DNA from: Antitrichia curtipendula
Lineage: Eukaryota > Streptophyta > Bryopsida > Hypnales > Leucodontaceae
DNA length: 64,000 nt
Assembly: GCA_951230915.1 (NCBI GenBank)
Contig: OX579642.1
Span: 5,146,001 to 5,210,000, forward strand
Reading direction: 5' to 3'
The notes under the pieces are model-generated. The model did not search any database. It was given only the letters and a program-made list of their open reading frames with translations, and was not told the DNA's origin. How positions within the stretch are numbered: position 1 is the stretch's first letter; the number at the start of each line of letters is the position of its first letter. Positions 23,570-33,600 of the stretch are shown here, piece by piece. Position numbers and translations under genes: made by a program.

Positions 23570-24736
23570 CTAATCCCATGATAAAAGATTCCAAAGCCTA
23601 CTCAATTGTAAGACAACCACTAAAATAATTCTGCCTATTTTACTCAAAATCTGAGTGGATGTCATCTCTGCGATTTGGTGCTGTAGAACCAGACCTATAA
23701 ATGCCGAGATATTGTCCTCTACCCCAATTGTATCCATAATCGCTTGGCACAGCTCTTTGATTAGGATTTCCACAGTAAAGGCCTCCAAAAGTTAGAGGAG
23801 GAACTCTATCACCGTGCTGAGACCTTCCTTACCTTGGATTGACATGACGAGAGCTTGTGTGGCACTTATATGAACCACCCGTAGTGGATCCGGAATAGTA
23901 TTGGGAGCCTCTTTGGCTAGATCCAAAATCATGTGTGGTTCCATGGCTTCCTTCTATATTGTAATAGGTACCTCGGGGGTCGTTACTGTAGTGCAAGATC
24001 CTTTGGCCATCTTGTGAGCCATATGTACTAGGTCATGTTAGTAGGACCCGTCACGTCCATGTCGTCAACCCCGGTCCTCCATGCTTCTATGTATAGCTTC
24101 TTACATTTGTTGATCGAACTCAATGTCTTCCTAAGCTTCTTGACATTCATGCCTCTCTCCAAATGTCACGGATGCTGGAGTGTTGCATACATCATCGTCA
24201 TCCGACCATTCATCCTCAACATTCGGCAATACAATCAGCAGAAATCCAAACTGCTCTCAATTGGACCACATTCGCACACAATTGCTCGGTTGAGTCCAAC
24301 TCGTATGATTTACAGTGTCAGTGCGATTCATATGATCAATATTTTCCCAAAAATTGTGCGCCAGTCTACATCTTTGTAGAGTACAATCTCCGTCCAAACC
24401 ATGGCCATGTTAGAATAATTTATGACATTAGGCTTGGAATCACGCAGCTGAGCCCACTGCATTACTTCCTTGTATCGGTGAACAAAATGTTTGCTCTCAC
24501 AAGTGAAAATTTGTCCTTCCCAGCACCAAACTTGCACGTATGCCTGTTCTTATGACCACATTTTGGAGAGGTGCGTCATTTTGACGTACTTTTTTTCACA
24601 TTGTACAGTCCCAAACCTTTTTGGGCTCTTCTTCCCATCCAAATTTAGCTACACACATCAGATTTGCCCAATCTTTGCAGTTCATGTCTTATAATCTGTC
24701 CTTCTTACTTAACTTTGATCTTTTATCGCGAGGCAT
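23570..24736 (-). pseudogene. Zinc-finger element gene, copy 2 (paralogue of 10040-13357)
   Basis: Starts MPRDKRSKLSKKDRL at 24736. The N-terminal block (about 24660-24330) contains W-EEEPKKVWDCTMC, KKYVKM, then HFVHRYKEVMQWAQ and MVWTEIVLYKDVDWRTIF. These line up with MCKKYVKMYHINKLW, HFVHQSLEVWRAF and MVYIELILVWKVDWGTF of the other copy. After a stretch broken by stops, 24010-23640 encodes a Gly/Ser/Tyr/Gln-rich low-complexity tail (QYYSGSTTGGSYKC, DYGYNWGRGQY). This copy has no RING-like finger, so the two differ in the C-terminal half. Frameshifts and stops (RL*DM, CTM*KK in alternate frames) make it non-functional. It lies tail-to-tail with the kinase-like gene and has an island at its 5' side. 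Confidence 0.5.
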
Positions 24737-24999
24737 GGTAACCTTGATTAAAATGAAATGATTTGATGACGATGTTCACATGAGTTTTTGGAACAACTGA
24801 ACAAAATGCTTGACACTCACAATGAAATGGGGTGAAGTTGTTAACAAGGACTTCAAATCCAAATAATTACCAAAATAATTCAAGCAATTTAGTATCCAAG
24901 CACAATCGTTTGTACACCAAAGCAGAAGGCGCACTCAGAGCCACACATTGGCACTGAATCATCCACTCCGCAAAGAAAACGATTGTGAAGAAGTAAGTC

Positions 25000-25390
25000 G
25001 TTCACCGCACTATTTATGGAATCTGACAGTGGACCAAGCAATGCAGATGCGTACATGCGAATCGGGCGCCACAAAATCGGACGGGTAGATCGTGCGGACA
25101 TAAATTGGCATTCGTTGGATCGCACGGCCACCATCGAGGGGCAGTCGCACTGACAAACGGAGGAAGCGGACGGGAGTGCGGACGGTTGAACGGGCAAGCG
25201 GACGCCCCAATGGCCTATCCGCCTGACCCCCTTCCGCTCGATAGTCCAACCATCCACCCATCCATTGGTCAGTAGAAATTCAAAATTGTGTATGTTAAAA
25301 GACGTCCGAGGGTCAACGCCTACATCCGTGGGACGCTCGGATGTATGGACGTCCTATCAACCCTGTATAGGCCTCAGGTGTGACGTTTTC
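25000..25390. promoter_or_regulatory. GC-rich island between divergent element genes
   Basis: Lies between the minus-strand zinc-finger gene and the plus-strand PHD remnant, so it could be a bidirectional promoter. On the minus strand CCATAAATAG (about 25012-25021) is a good TATA box. On the plus side CTGTATAGGCC is near 25360. It contains AGACGTCCGA (25300-25309) and GGACGTCCTA (25347-25356), matching the GACGTC words in the islands at 1419 and 13609, plus many CGGACGG words. Confidence 0.4.
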
Positions 25391-25439
25391 TGTCTAGCGA
25401 CTATGTTTATTTACAGCAAACGGTGCCAACCATCCTCAA

Positions 25440-26158
25440 CGTGACTGCGGGGTGTATTATTCTACGAGTGCGTGGGATGTTCAAGTTTGGAATAATACTT
25501 TTGGAGGGTTGTGATGGCAAGATCTAGAAAGATTACACGTGCAATTGTGCGCCGTATCATTTGTCATATATTGATGGGCGGATTGATTCTAGCAGTTCAT
25601 GGACTTCCACTGAGCTGAAATGTGTGTTGTATGGAAGCATCAACCGTGATGCCACTATGATTTTGTATGATATTTGTTCCACAGGATGGTACACAGATTA
25701 TTTGATTCCACCACTGGAAGAAATTCTGGTGGGCCGGTGGCTTTGTCCCAAATGTGTATCGGGGCATGGATAAACATCTTCATCTTAGTTGGGATTTTTT
25801 ATTGGGTTCTCGTTAGTACTTCGGAGAAGACCACTGAGTTTGCTAGTGTGAAGGGGCTTCAACACCAGCAAAGGGGGGAAGTAAAGGAGTGGTTGTGAAA
25901 CTACTTGTTACACCTGGTGTACTATGTAATATGGGTGTTTATTTTCTTTGCTTTGCTATGGAGTCGCCAATGTTTAGTGCCTATGGTGATAGGATGTTTT
26001 TTGCATTTCTATCATTGTTTGCAAGCTTGTACCATGGTTGTGACATACGTCACAAGTCACAAGGCGTTTTCCCTATGACCACAATGTCCACCATTGGTCA
26101 GGAGCTATTGGACCTTGGTGTGGTTAGGTTGCTAGCCAGTTACAGGGTTCATTGTTGA
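25440..26158 (+). pseudogene. PHD-finger gene remnant
   Basis: 25621-25755 encodes KCVLYGSINRDATMI, LYDICSTGWYTDYLIPPLEE and GRWLCPKC. The framework W-[TS]-D-x-L-x-PPL-x(6)-GRWLCPKC is that of a PHD finger, a small zinc module that reads histone tails. Four ligands or key residues are lost: the second Cys reads Tyr (CVLY), the third Cys reads Tyr (LYDIC), and the His and next Cys of GWHxDC read Tyr. The conserved Pro before VGRW reads Leu. All are single transitions. A stop follows at 25771. Downstream, open frames to 26158 show no recognisable domain. Probably part of a decayed element gene. Confidence 0.6.
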
Positions 26159-26559
26159 TTTATGGCACGCTATCTCTCATGTTGGCACAATGTGATCTTG
26201 GCACGATGTGCTTGTGCATGACAATTTAATTTATCAAAAATTAGGAATATTTTGCCAATATTTGGCAATATCTTTATTTTGTATATACAAAAAACTCACA
26301 AAATAAATTTCCTAAATATTGTGCATCCACTTTTTTAAATTATTTTTTGCCAACCCTTATCCATTGAGTACTGAGACTACCACTTCATGAATTGGAAAGT
26401 CAAATGTAGGAAAAACATACTTGTGATCTTTGAACTACATAATATTTTCAAAAACAAGTTTTAAATATCCATAACCTCAAAATGTTACAGAAACTAAGAC
26501 AAGAATCTTAGAGCTTTTATATGAGTGAAATGTGATGTATCTATTGAACAAATTGGAGC

Positions 26560-26835
26560 TTGAGAGGATGAGTAAGGTAGGATGTTCATAAAATGCCCAT
26601 TATAGAGCTGGAAATTAATTTGGAGAGGATGAACCTCTTGAAACATTTTTTAGTCATTTTTCCTTGAAAAATGAATGGAACTGGAATTCTAATTCAAGTT
26701 TTTTGTTTTGTTTTGGGGGAGCTTTGTAGAATTAAATATAAATTTTAGAAGTTGAAATGCAGTTGTCACTAAAAGCATTCACCTCTTGAAATGCACATTT
26801 ATTTGCACATTATTAAAGCGATGAGAAAGCAAAAT
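26560..26835 (+). repeat. Dispersed repeat, also at 60340-60605
   Basis: Shared ordered phrases with 60340-60605: ACCTCTTGAAACATTTTTTAG, AATGGAACTGG, GGAGCTTTGTAGAA, AAGTTGAAATGCAG, GTCACTAAAAGC, TTCACCTCTTGAAATG and TTTGCACATT. Both copies are in the same orientation and highly diverged. Non-coding; family unknown. Confidence 0.7.
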
Positions 26836-26989
26836 CTACAAATAGTGTACATTTAAAAAAACCAAAAAACTTGTATTCCCCAAGTGCTTTATTGACTTCC
26901 TACCGTAACCTTTCAACGCCTAGGCAATGGAGTATGTAGATTTTTTGTAGGCCAATTCTGGCCACTAACATCCTAAAGTGGTTAAGTTA

Positions 26990-27460
26990 GACCATTACCA
27001 ATGCAAACCCTTCCAAATAAACTTCTAATTTTTCATTGTTTTGGAATGAAAGTTGAGATTTATATTATTGGAAGCACATTCAAAAGTACTTTGTATAGGT
27101 ACAAAAAAATTCAAATTTAGACATTGGATGAAGAAAATAAACCTCTTCAAAGTTAGCAGAAAAACAAAAAATTATTGAAGAATTAGCAAATCATGGTACC
27201 AATGCATATTCATTCTAAATTGCATCACTTTGGAGTACAAAGTGCATTGGTAGCCATGATTTGCCAACTCTTTGATAATTTTTGTCTTTTAGTTAGCTTA
27301 AAAAGTGGTTTGTTTTCTTCATCCAGTGTCTAAATTTTTTTTTGTACCTATTAAAAATACTTTTGAATACACTTCCAATGATGGAAATCTCAACTTCTAA
27401 ATCCAAAACAGTAAAAAGTTAGATTTGTATTTGACATTTTGGACTGCATTGGTGATAGGA
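26990..27460. repeat. Long imperfect inverted repeat (hairpin, arms ~215 bp)
   Basis: The left arm (about 26995-27210) runs ACCAATGC ... GTTGAGATTT ... ATTCAAAAGTA ... TAGGTACAAAAAAA ... GACATTGGATGAAG ... CAAATCATGG. The right arm (about 27240-27460) is its reverse complement in the same order, with scattered mismatches and an about 30-bp loop. A transcript would fold into a long double strand. It could be a MITE-like foldback. Confidence 0.8.
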
Positions 27461-27635
27461 TTAGAGCATCTTTAAATCCACAAATGAAAATAGGGACAAT
27501 GCTAGAATTTTGAAGTGAAAGGAGGCAAATCTCATTCCATTCCAGTGACCTTTAAAAAAAAATTGACCTAATGTCATCAATCCAAACCTCAAATGGACTT
27601 TTCCTCATTATTAAAGGAGAAGAAAAGATTCTACA

Positions 27636-28289
27636 TTAACCCCTAAAGGCTTGATGCACAATATTTTAGTGTCAACAAAACATTGAAGTTAAATAAAACC
27701 TAAATAAATTGCTATTTTTAGTAGTTTATATTTTTGAAAGATTCTTTTTGAAGTTTAGTTTTAACATCAAAGATCCAATTTTGAAAATTATTGATTATGA
27801 TTTTTCTATTCTAGATTTTGTGCAAGGATGTCCATTGAAATCTTGACTTTATGTAGTATTGAAGGCTCTTGGAAATGAGCATCAAATACACTATATCTTG
27901 GAGAAAAAAACACATTAGAAATTCATTTAAAAAAATTGTAGAGTAGATTTTGAAAAGTCATAAATTGGTTGGAGTTATGCATGTTAGGCTCTTTATCCTC
28001 ATATTTTTTTGGTAACCAATTTTTTAGATTTGACATGTGAAAAGAGGTTTGAAAGACTTCAAATCAATTTTATAGTTTTAACACCCTCATGATCAAACAT
28101 TATAATCTTTCAATCCATAAGTCATATTGTTGTGTTTTCTTTTCCTTTGTGGTCTCTAACATGTTTAGTTTGAATTTATATAGTCATAACTTTTAAAAAT
28201 TGATACAACCTATCAAAATGTTAGTTTTTTGTTCAATTTGGAGCAAATTCCTAGAAGCTCAAAAAAGGCCTTAGGCATTTAGAAGTTAA
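27636..28289. mobile_element. Probable TTAA-bounded element, degenerate
   Basis: The left end TTAACCCCTAAAGGCTTGATG is very close to the ends of the 41046-41990 family. A candidate right end, GGCATTTAGAAGTTAA at 28274-28289, is its imperfect inverse. The interior does not obviously match the other copies, so the right border is tentative. Confidence 0.4.
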
Positions 28290-29261
28290 AAAAAAGATCT
28301 TTCATACTAAAAAGAAAATTTTCAATTTAATGGCACACATAACAAAGCTTGAAAGGGTATTGTGACAATTATGTCTTTTCCTATTGTGAGCCAATTTGTA
28401 GGTTCAACAAACTTCATGATTCCTAGTTCCTATCTATAACTTTTTTTGGCATTATAGTACCAAATTGCACTAGAAAAAAAGTAATCTAGCTAAAAACGGC
28501 AAGAAACGATAAAGGTTTTCGCTACAAATCTTCAAATTAATAAAAATTCTTGGATGAAATTGCCAAAGTGTGAATGAAAACAAAATCATGGACATGTAAT
28601 ATGTGCTAATATGATATTTTCTATCCAATATGTGAATGAATGTTGAAATTTGGAGCACCACTATAACATTTTATATTGCCACTTTGGCACTTCTTTAAAA
28701 ATGAGAAAGCCCTGTTCCTATCATATTTATGACTTGGTAATTATATCTGACTTGGCAATTGAATCAAAGTATCCAACATCGTCTGCAAGAGTGCTAAGGT
28801 AGTGTGCTCTAAAAGTGCCCATCTTCTTCAAAACACTCCTATAATGAGCTCTGGAATGGACATGAGGTGATCTTTAAATGGACCTCTTTAGCCATTGAGT
28901 GGATCGAGGACAAAGAGTTATTTATTGCAAGAGCCAATCAATCTCCTTGGTTTCCCCGCATCTCTTTACAAGTTGCAAGGGAATGGATTTTGAGAGACCT
29001 ACAGTCACAAATAGGTGCCCACAACATTAATCTTTGAAAATTCCTAACTTATTCTACAAATGTCCAAAAAATATGAAGCGACTTGGGTTAGATGCCAATT
29101 CCACCATTCTTGCTATGAAAATTTATTGAAAATTGGTTTGAGGAGTTTAGCTTCCCCGAAATAGGCGATCAGCTCTTAAATGGTCGCTTTTAAGAGCAGA
29201 CTACCTTACTCCTGTACTTTTGCAGATACTTCGTCCAGACCATGAATGACAAGAACACCAC

Positions 29262-29460
29262 GACAGGGCACTGGCATTCTGGCAAAACATGGAAGGAGCG
29301 TACTGGCAAAACATGGAAGCAGCGTACTGGCAAAACATGGAAGCAGCGTACTGGCAAAACATGGAAGCAGCGTACTGGCAAAACATGGAAACAGGCGCAC
29401 TGGCAAAACATGAAAACAGGCGCACTGGCAAAACATGGAAAAAGGGCACTGGCAAAACAA
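29262..29460. repeat. 24-bp minisatellite, about eight units
   Basis: Units of ACTGGCAAAACATGGAAGCAGCGT: four near-identical copies, then diverged copies (ACAGGCGCACTGGCAAAACATG). Because 24 is a multiple of three, both strands stay open in several frames, giving repeat peptides such as HVLPVRCF on the minus strand. I see no independent evidence that any of them is translated. Confidence 0.9.
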
Positions 29461-29618
29461 CGGCTGAGGTCAACCCAAAGAGAATCTTGGTTCCTGTACC
29501 TTTGCAGTTTGCACATTCTGCTTGAAGACCAGAAAACCACAAAATAGCACCCTAAGAAGTAACAAGACTCTTGAATCCTCAAAAAAAGTTGTCGCTGATT
29601 TCGAAGGTAACACTCAGT

Positions 29619-29700
29619 CGTCGCCTAAGAGATTCGAACTCTTGCGGGGAAACCCCATGTACTTAGCAGGCACACGCCTTAACCACTCGGCCAAAGCGAC
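29619..29700 (-). tRNA. tRNA-Ser (anticodon GCT)
   Basis: The 82-nt minus-strand gene begins GTCGCTTTGGCCGAGTGGTT and ends AGGCGACG. The acceptor stem pairs GTCGCTT with AGGCGAC (one T-G pair). The A box is TGGCCGAGTGG and the B box is GTTCGAATC. The anticodon loop reads CTGCTAA, so the anticodon is GCT, decoding AGC/AGU serine codons. The long variable arm GGGGTTTCCCC is typical of class II tRNA-Ser. There is no intron and no encoded CCA, as usual in nuclear tRNAs. A T7 run on the minus strand (29581-29587), about 32 nt past the 3' end, is a plausible Pol III terminator. Confidence 0.97.
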
Positions 29701-30614
29701 ACACCAAGCTATCACATCCAAGGATGCTCAAGCTCCGGATGTCTCCACAGTTCCACCACTCCCCAGCTAACTACAACGTCGAAGTGGGCCATCGCACCAG
29801 AAAGGTGTAAAGAACAAAATAGAAAATGTGTCCAAAGATTAATGTCTAATGGGCAGACTATTGCATTCCGTATGGCTGACCTCACAAACACTCACGCTCG
29901 AGGAGTGAGAAACTGAGCATATCTGTGTCCTACGTGCTACACCATACCAGTCTGACATGCTTCTAGAAAATAAAGAGTCCAAAGTCAGACGTACCTCGTT
30001 GTGTGGTCTGACTAGGGTTCTGAGCCAATTGAATTGAGCATGGCTAGAAATCCAGTGAGGTCTCTTAAGTCAGGAGACACTCTGGTTCCATCTTCAACGA
30101 GAATCTCAACGAAAACATTAGATATTCTGTACTCAAAGAGATAGTTGGATTCACGAGGGTCTTAAAATTTGCACATGATTTAAGACATGTAGCGCGTTGA
30201 ACGAAGAAGTTGTCAGTATTTCACAAGATTTACTCATCAAATTCACCTGTCAGGATGATGTTGAAGTCAACAGAAACTCCCCCCCCTGGCTGTCAAGTAC
30301 GTAGGGTTTCTGACTAAAAGGGTTCCCCAAAGTACACAATATGGTACTCTCACTAATCCTACGAAGTGATCTTCTATCAGTGCACACAGCTTCCATGTGC
30401 CGGGGAGATGGTAGCGTCACCTTTAGAACATAAGTCCAGAAGTAGTGTACTGTAGACCAATTGACAGAAAGTGCTGGTCCAAGGAGGCTTGATCTTCCAT
30501 CGTTGCTCCCAGATTGTCTAGCGCTGAAATATCTCGGATGTTTTGAAAGAGAGTCCCTGTCGCTCTACGTCGAGTTGCACCGGGGTTCTTCAGCTCGTTC
30601 TTCAATCATCAAAA
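29701..30614. other. Intergenic region and probable 3' UTR of the coiled-coil gene
   Basis: Higher GC than the repeat DNA to the left. It lies between tRNA-Ser and the stop codon of the minus-strand gene; the 3' UTR probably ends in this stretch. No other gene is seen. Confidence 0.45.
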
Positions 30615-33600
30615 TCACGGAAATTTCTTTGATTCGCTATTTTGAGACAGGACACTAGATCTAGGTGTGCTGGCAGGAGTCACGGTTGTCGAAAAGATTT
30701 TGACCAAATCGTCGAGAGTTTCATCCAACATCTCCTCAAATTCTGAGTCGATTGAGCCTCTTTCCTCGGACCCTGACTCCGAAACTGAGTCGTTAGTAAC
30801 ATGTGTCACAATTAACATGTCCGCTACTGGAGCATTGGCTTCTGACACGTCGACATCCTCTGACACAATCAACCTATTCGTTGTGGAAGAATTGGCATCA
30901 TATTCGTCAGTTCCACTAGTGACGATCGACCAGTCCATTGATGAAGAATTGCCTTCCTTAAAAGACAGAGTTTCATCTGCGACAACATCCTGAGGTGAAT
31001 CAGGAAGCAGAAGTTCCACAGAGGCTTTTTGCAAGCTGGACGTTTCAGGCAACTCTTCTGTAGAGTCCAACTGTGTCATCATCCTAGATAACGGGGAGAT
31101 TGACGATGCTTCAAAATGCTCAACCAAAAATGATCTCACTGAAGCTGATTCCTCAAGGGGGCTCTCTACTGCAGTGGCAGTTGAAGCCTCCGAACTATTT
31201 GCATGGTCATCCCGATTATTACCTGCGTTGAACAAGTACCTTCTGGAACTTTCAATGCCCTGTCGAGGGCTTCTTACTTGTCGCACATTTGGAGAATACT
31301 CTTCAAATGTAGGCACAAAATCAGCATCTGGAGTACTGGCTGCCATAACTTGATCTACCTCAAGAGGAACACACCTATCCTTCTGTCGCACAGCCCATGC
31401 ATTGTGACCATTCTTCTCTTTTTCAACAGGTATTGATCTGCTCTCTGACTCTTGGAATTCCACAAAAGACCCTAAGCTGTGTTGAAGATATTGGGACACA
31501 TCCGCGTTGACATGCTTTTGTCGGTACAAGTCTTTGTCACCCTCTGATTTAGAGGCCCAATTTCCAGATGACAAAATATCCGCATTACTTCCACTGCCGT
31601 AGTCGTGGGTAAATGATTTTTTTCTAAGCCCGTTCTTTCCATCCCATTTTGACGAGAATTTTCGACTCTTGATAGCAAGGGGCCCTGGAGCGCCCACTCG
31701 GAAATGATGGTCGTCATCAACAATCTCCCTGAGCATATAATCTGGTGAAATTTGTTTCCTAGAAAGCGTGCTGCTGTCTGAAGCATCGGAGTCTTGTAGT
31801 CCATGTCCAAGAGTGCCGGTCCAACTGGTATTACTTCCCTGAGCAGCATGTCTGAAAAGGCGAAACATTTATTAGAAACATACAATGCATGAAGCCTATA
31901 AAAATAGAATGTGTAACGATCAGGCAATTAATCGAGGAAGAAAGGCTCATACTTCGCGAGAACACTTGAGGAATTGAATTTCATGTGTATAACATCATAT
32001 GAGACCATCTCCGCCGGATTAGGTTGTGCCATTAGCGGTAAGTCAGCATTTTTATCCTGTCAGATAAGGCAGATGGAGACGACCAAGTTAGTGAAAATCT
32101 AGCAATGAAGCTTTCTGGAATGTTTTTGATGATTCTTCTCAATCTCCTGCATTTCAAGTTGACGACCTATACAAGGCAAGAAGGAAAATAGATATGCTGT
32201 GAACACATGCAATATACCCCCAAGAGGGAGAAAATCAAAATTAAAATGGAAGATAATATGAATGTCTCCCGGACCTGTAGCTTTGCCACAATGGGCGTCA
32301 AAAGCTGAAAGGATGTTGAGAGCTGTTGAACTTCCAGGGCGGTCTGTTTTGCCTGCTCTTCCTGTCATCACAAAAATAATCCACGACACAAAAAAATTGA
32401 ATGGGCTTTCATGGATTTACATTTAATCGATGATGACCTTCTCAAGTAGTGCTGCTCAGGCACTTACGACATTATTTCTTGCACACGATAAATCTGGAGC
32501 TCCATATTGTCTTAATTCAAGCCACAAAACGCTGGTTGATGAAACTTGCATACCTGTGCAGCGACCTTCTCAGCAAGACCGCATATTAGAGCAGCTACAT
32601 GAAGTGATTGCTCGTTGCGAACTTCGTCAATGCTGTCCTGAGTAAGATTTGAATTGTTTCGCCGGAGCTCGGAAATTTTTGCGTCGTATTTCCTAATATC
32701 TTCCATCTCGTCTTCCAAACGCTTACACTTTGCTACTTCAATCGAATTGATATTGAGTTCATTCATCTAAACGCAAAAAAGACAATACACATCATTAGAA
32801 CTTCAATCTGGAACCACCAAGGTTGTCTCACCCTTCGAGAGGATAAGAATGTAGTACACATGCAATCTAAGGAGCTCAGAAGGAGGGCATCATGGACAAT
32901 TCAGTATAAGTAGAATACGGTAGTAGGCTTTGGAGGTAAATGTCTATGTTCAACACGAGGATTTATCTCAGAAGACATCTTGCTGAGATAAAAAAATTTG
33001 CTAAATATAGACATTCACCTCATTCAGTCATTACAGCAAGCAGTAATGAAATCAACCTCAACGACGCAGACGAATCCTTCAGCACGACAGGCTGCAAATG
33101 AATAAAGCTAATATTCTATCAAAATATTTCGAGTAATCATTTACATGAGCAGGAGTTGCCAAACTCGTTGATGATGAAGATTGCCGACTCAAATGCAACC
33201 ACTCAGAATCTTTAAATTTCAAAACTCACCGAAATTATTTGAATTCAAATTAGTTAAGCATCGCCAGGAAAGATATGAATTCGAATAAATAACTCCTTGG
33301 CCTAAAAGTACGATCAATGACTATCAAAGACTGACAATACGTGAAATCGTTCGTACGAGCATCACTCCTGCTCTTCTAATAAGATGCCATGTCGTAAGTC
33401 TACTCAATTGCATGATCATACACCACCTTCTAAAATTGTAACTGTCTCACATAAACTCTGATTGTGGATCACCATCAGCAGGGCAATGTGCGAGTTACCT
33501 GAAGATCCTTAACAAAACTCGTTGTTTGTTCCTTCTGCTCGGTTACCTGAAAAGAACGATTATGATCCAACCTCATCAGCAATGCGAAACTTATACTTAG

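Larger units (their letters stand above)
26160..29200. other. Gene-free AT-rich repeat DNA
   Basis: No coding region recognised. Contents I can point to are listed separately: a dispersed repeat (26560-26835), a long inverted repeat (26990-27460) and a probable TTAA element (27636-28289). Confidence 0.6.

Noticed and set aside
29190..29582. 130-codon minus-strand frame with repeated CFHVLPVR
   Set aside because: Explained by the 24-bp tandem repeat, open in three frames and on both strands; no start context or domain.
30667..30993. 108-codon plus-strand frame
   Set aside because: Antisense shadow of the last exon of the coiled-coil gene.
32057..32274. Possible extra exon in the coiled-coil gene (EMQEIEKNHQKHSRKLH)
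   Set aside because: The coil-like frame does not fit the phase 0 demanded by the neighbouring exons and ends in a stop; skipping it keeps the whole gene in frame.
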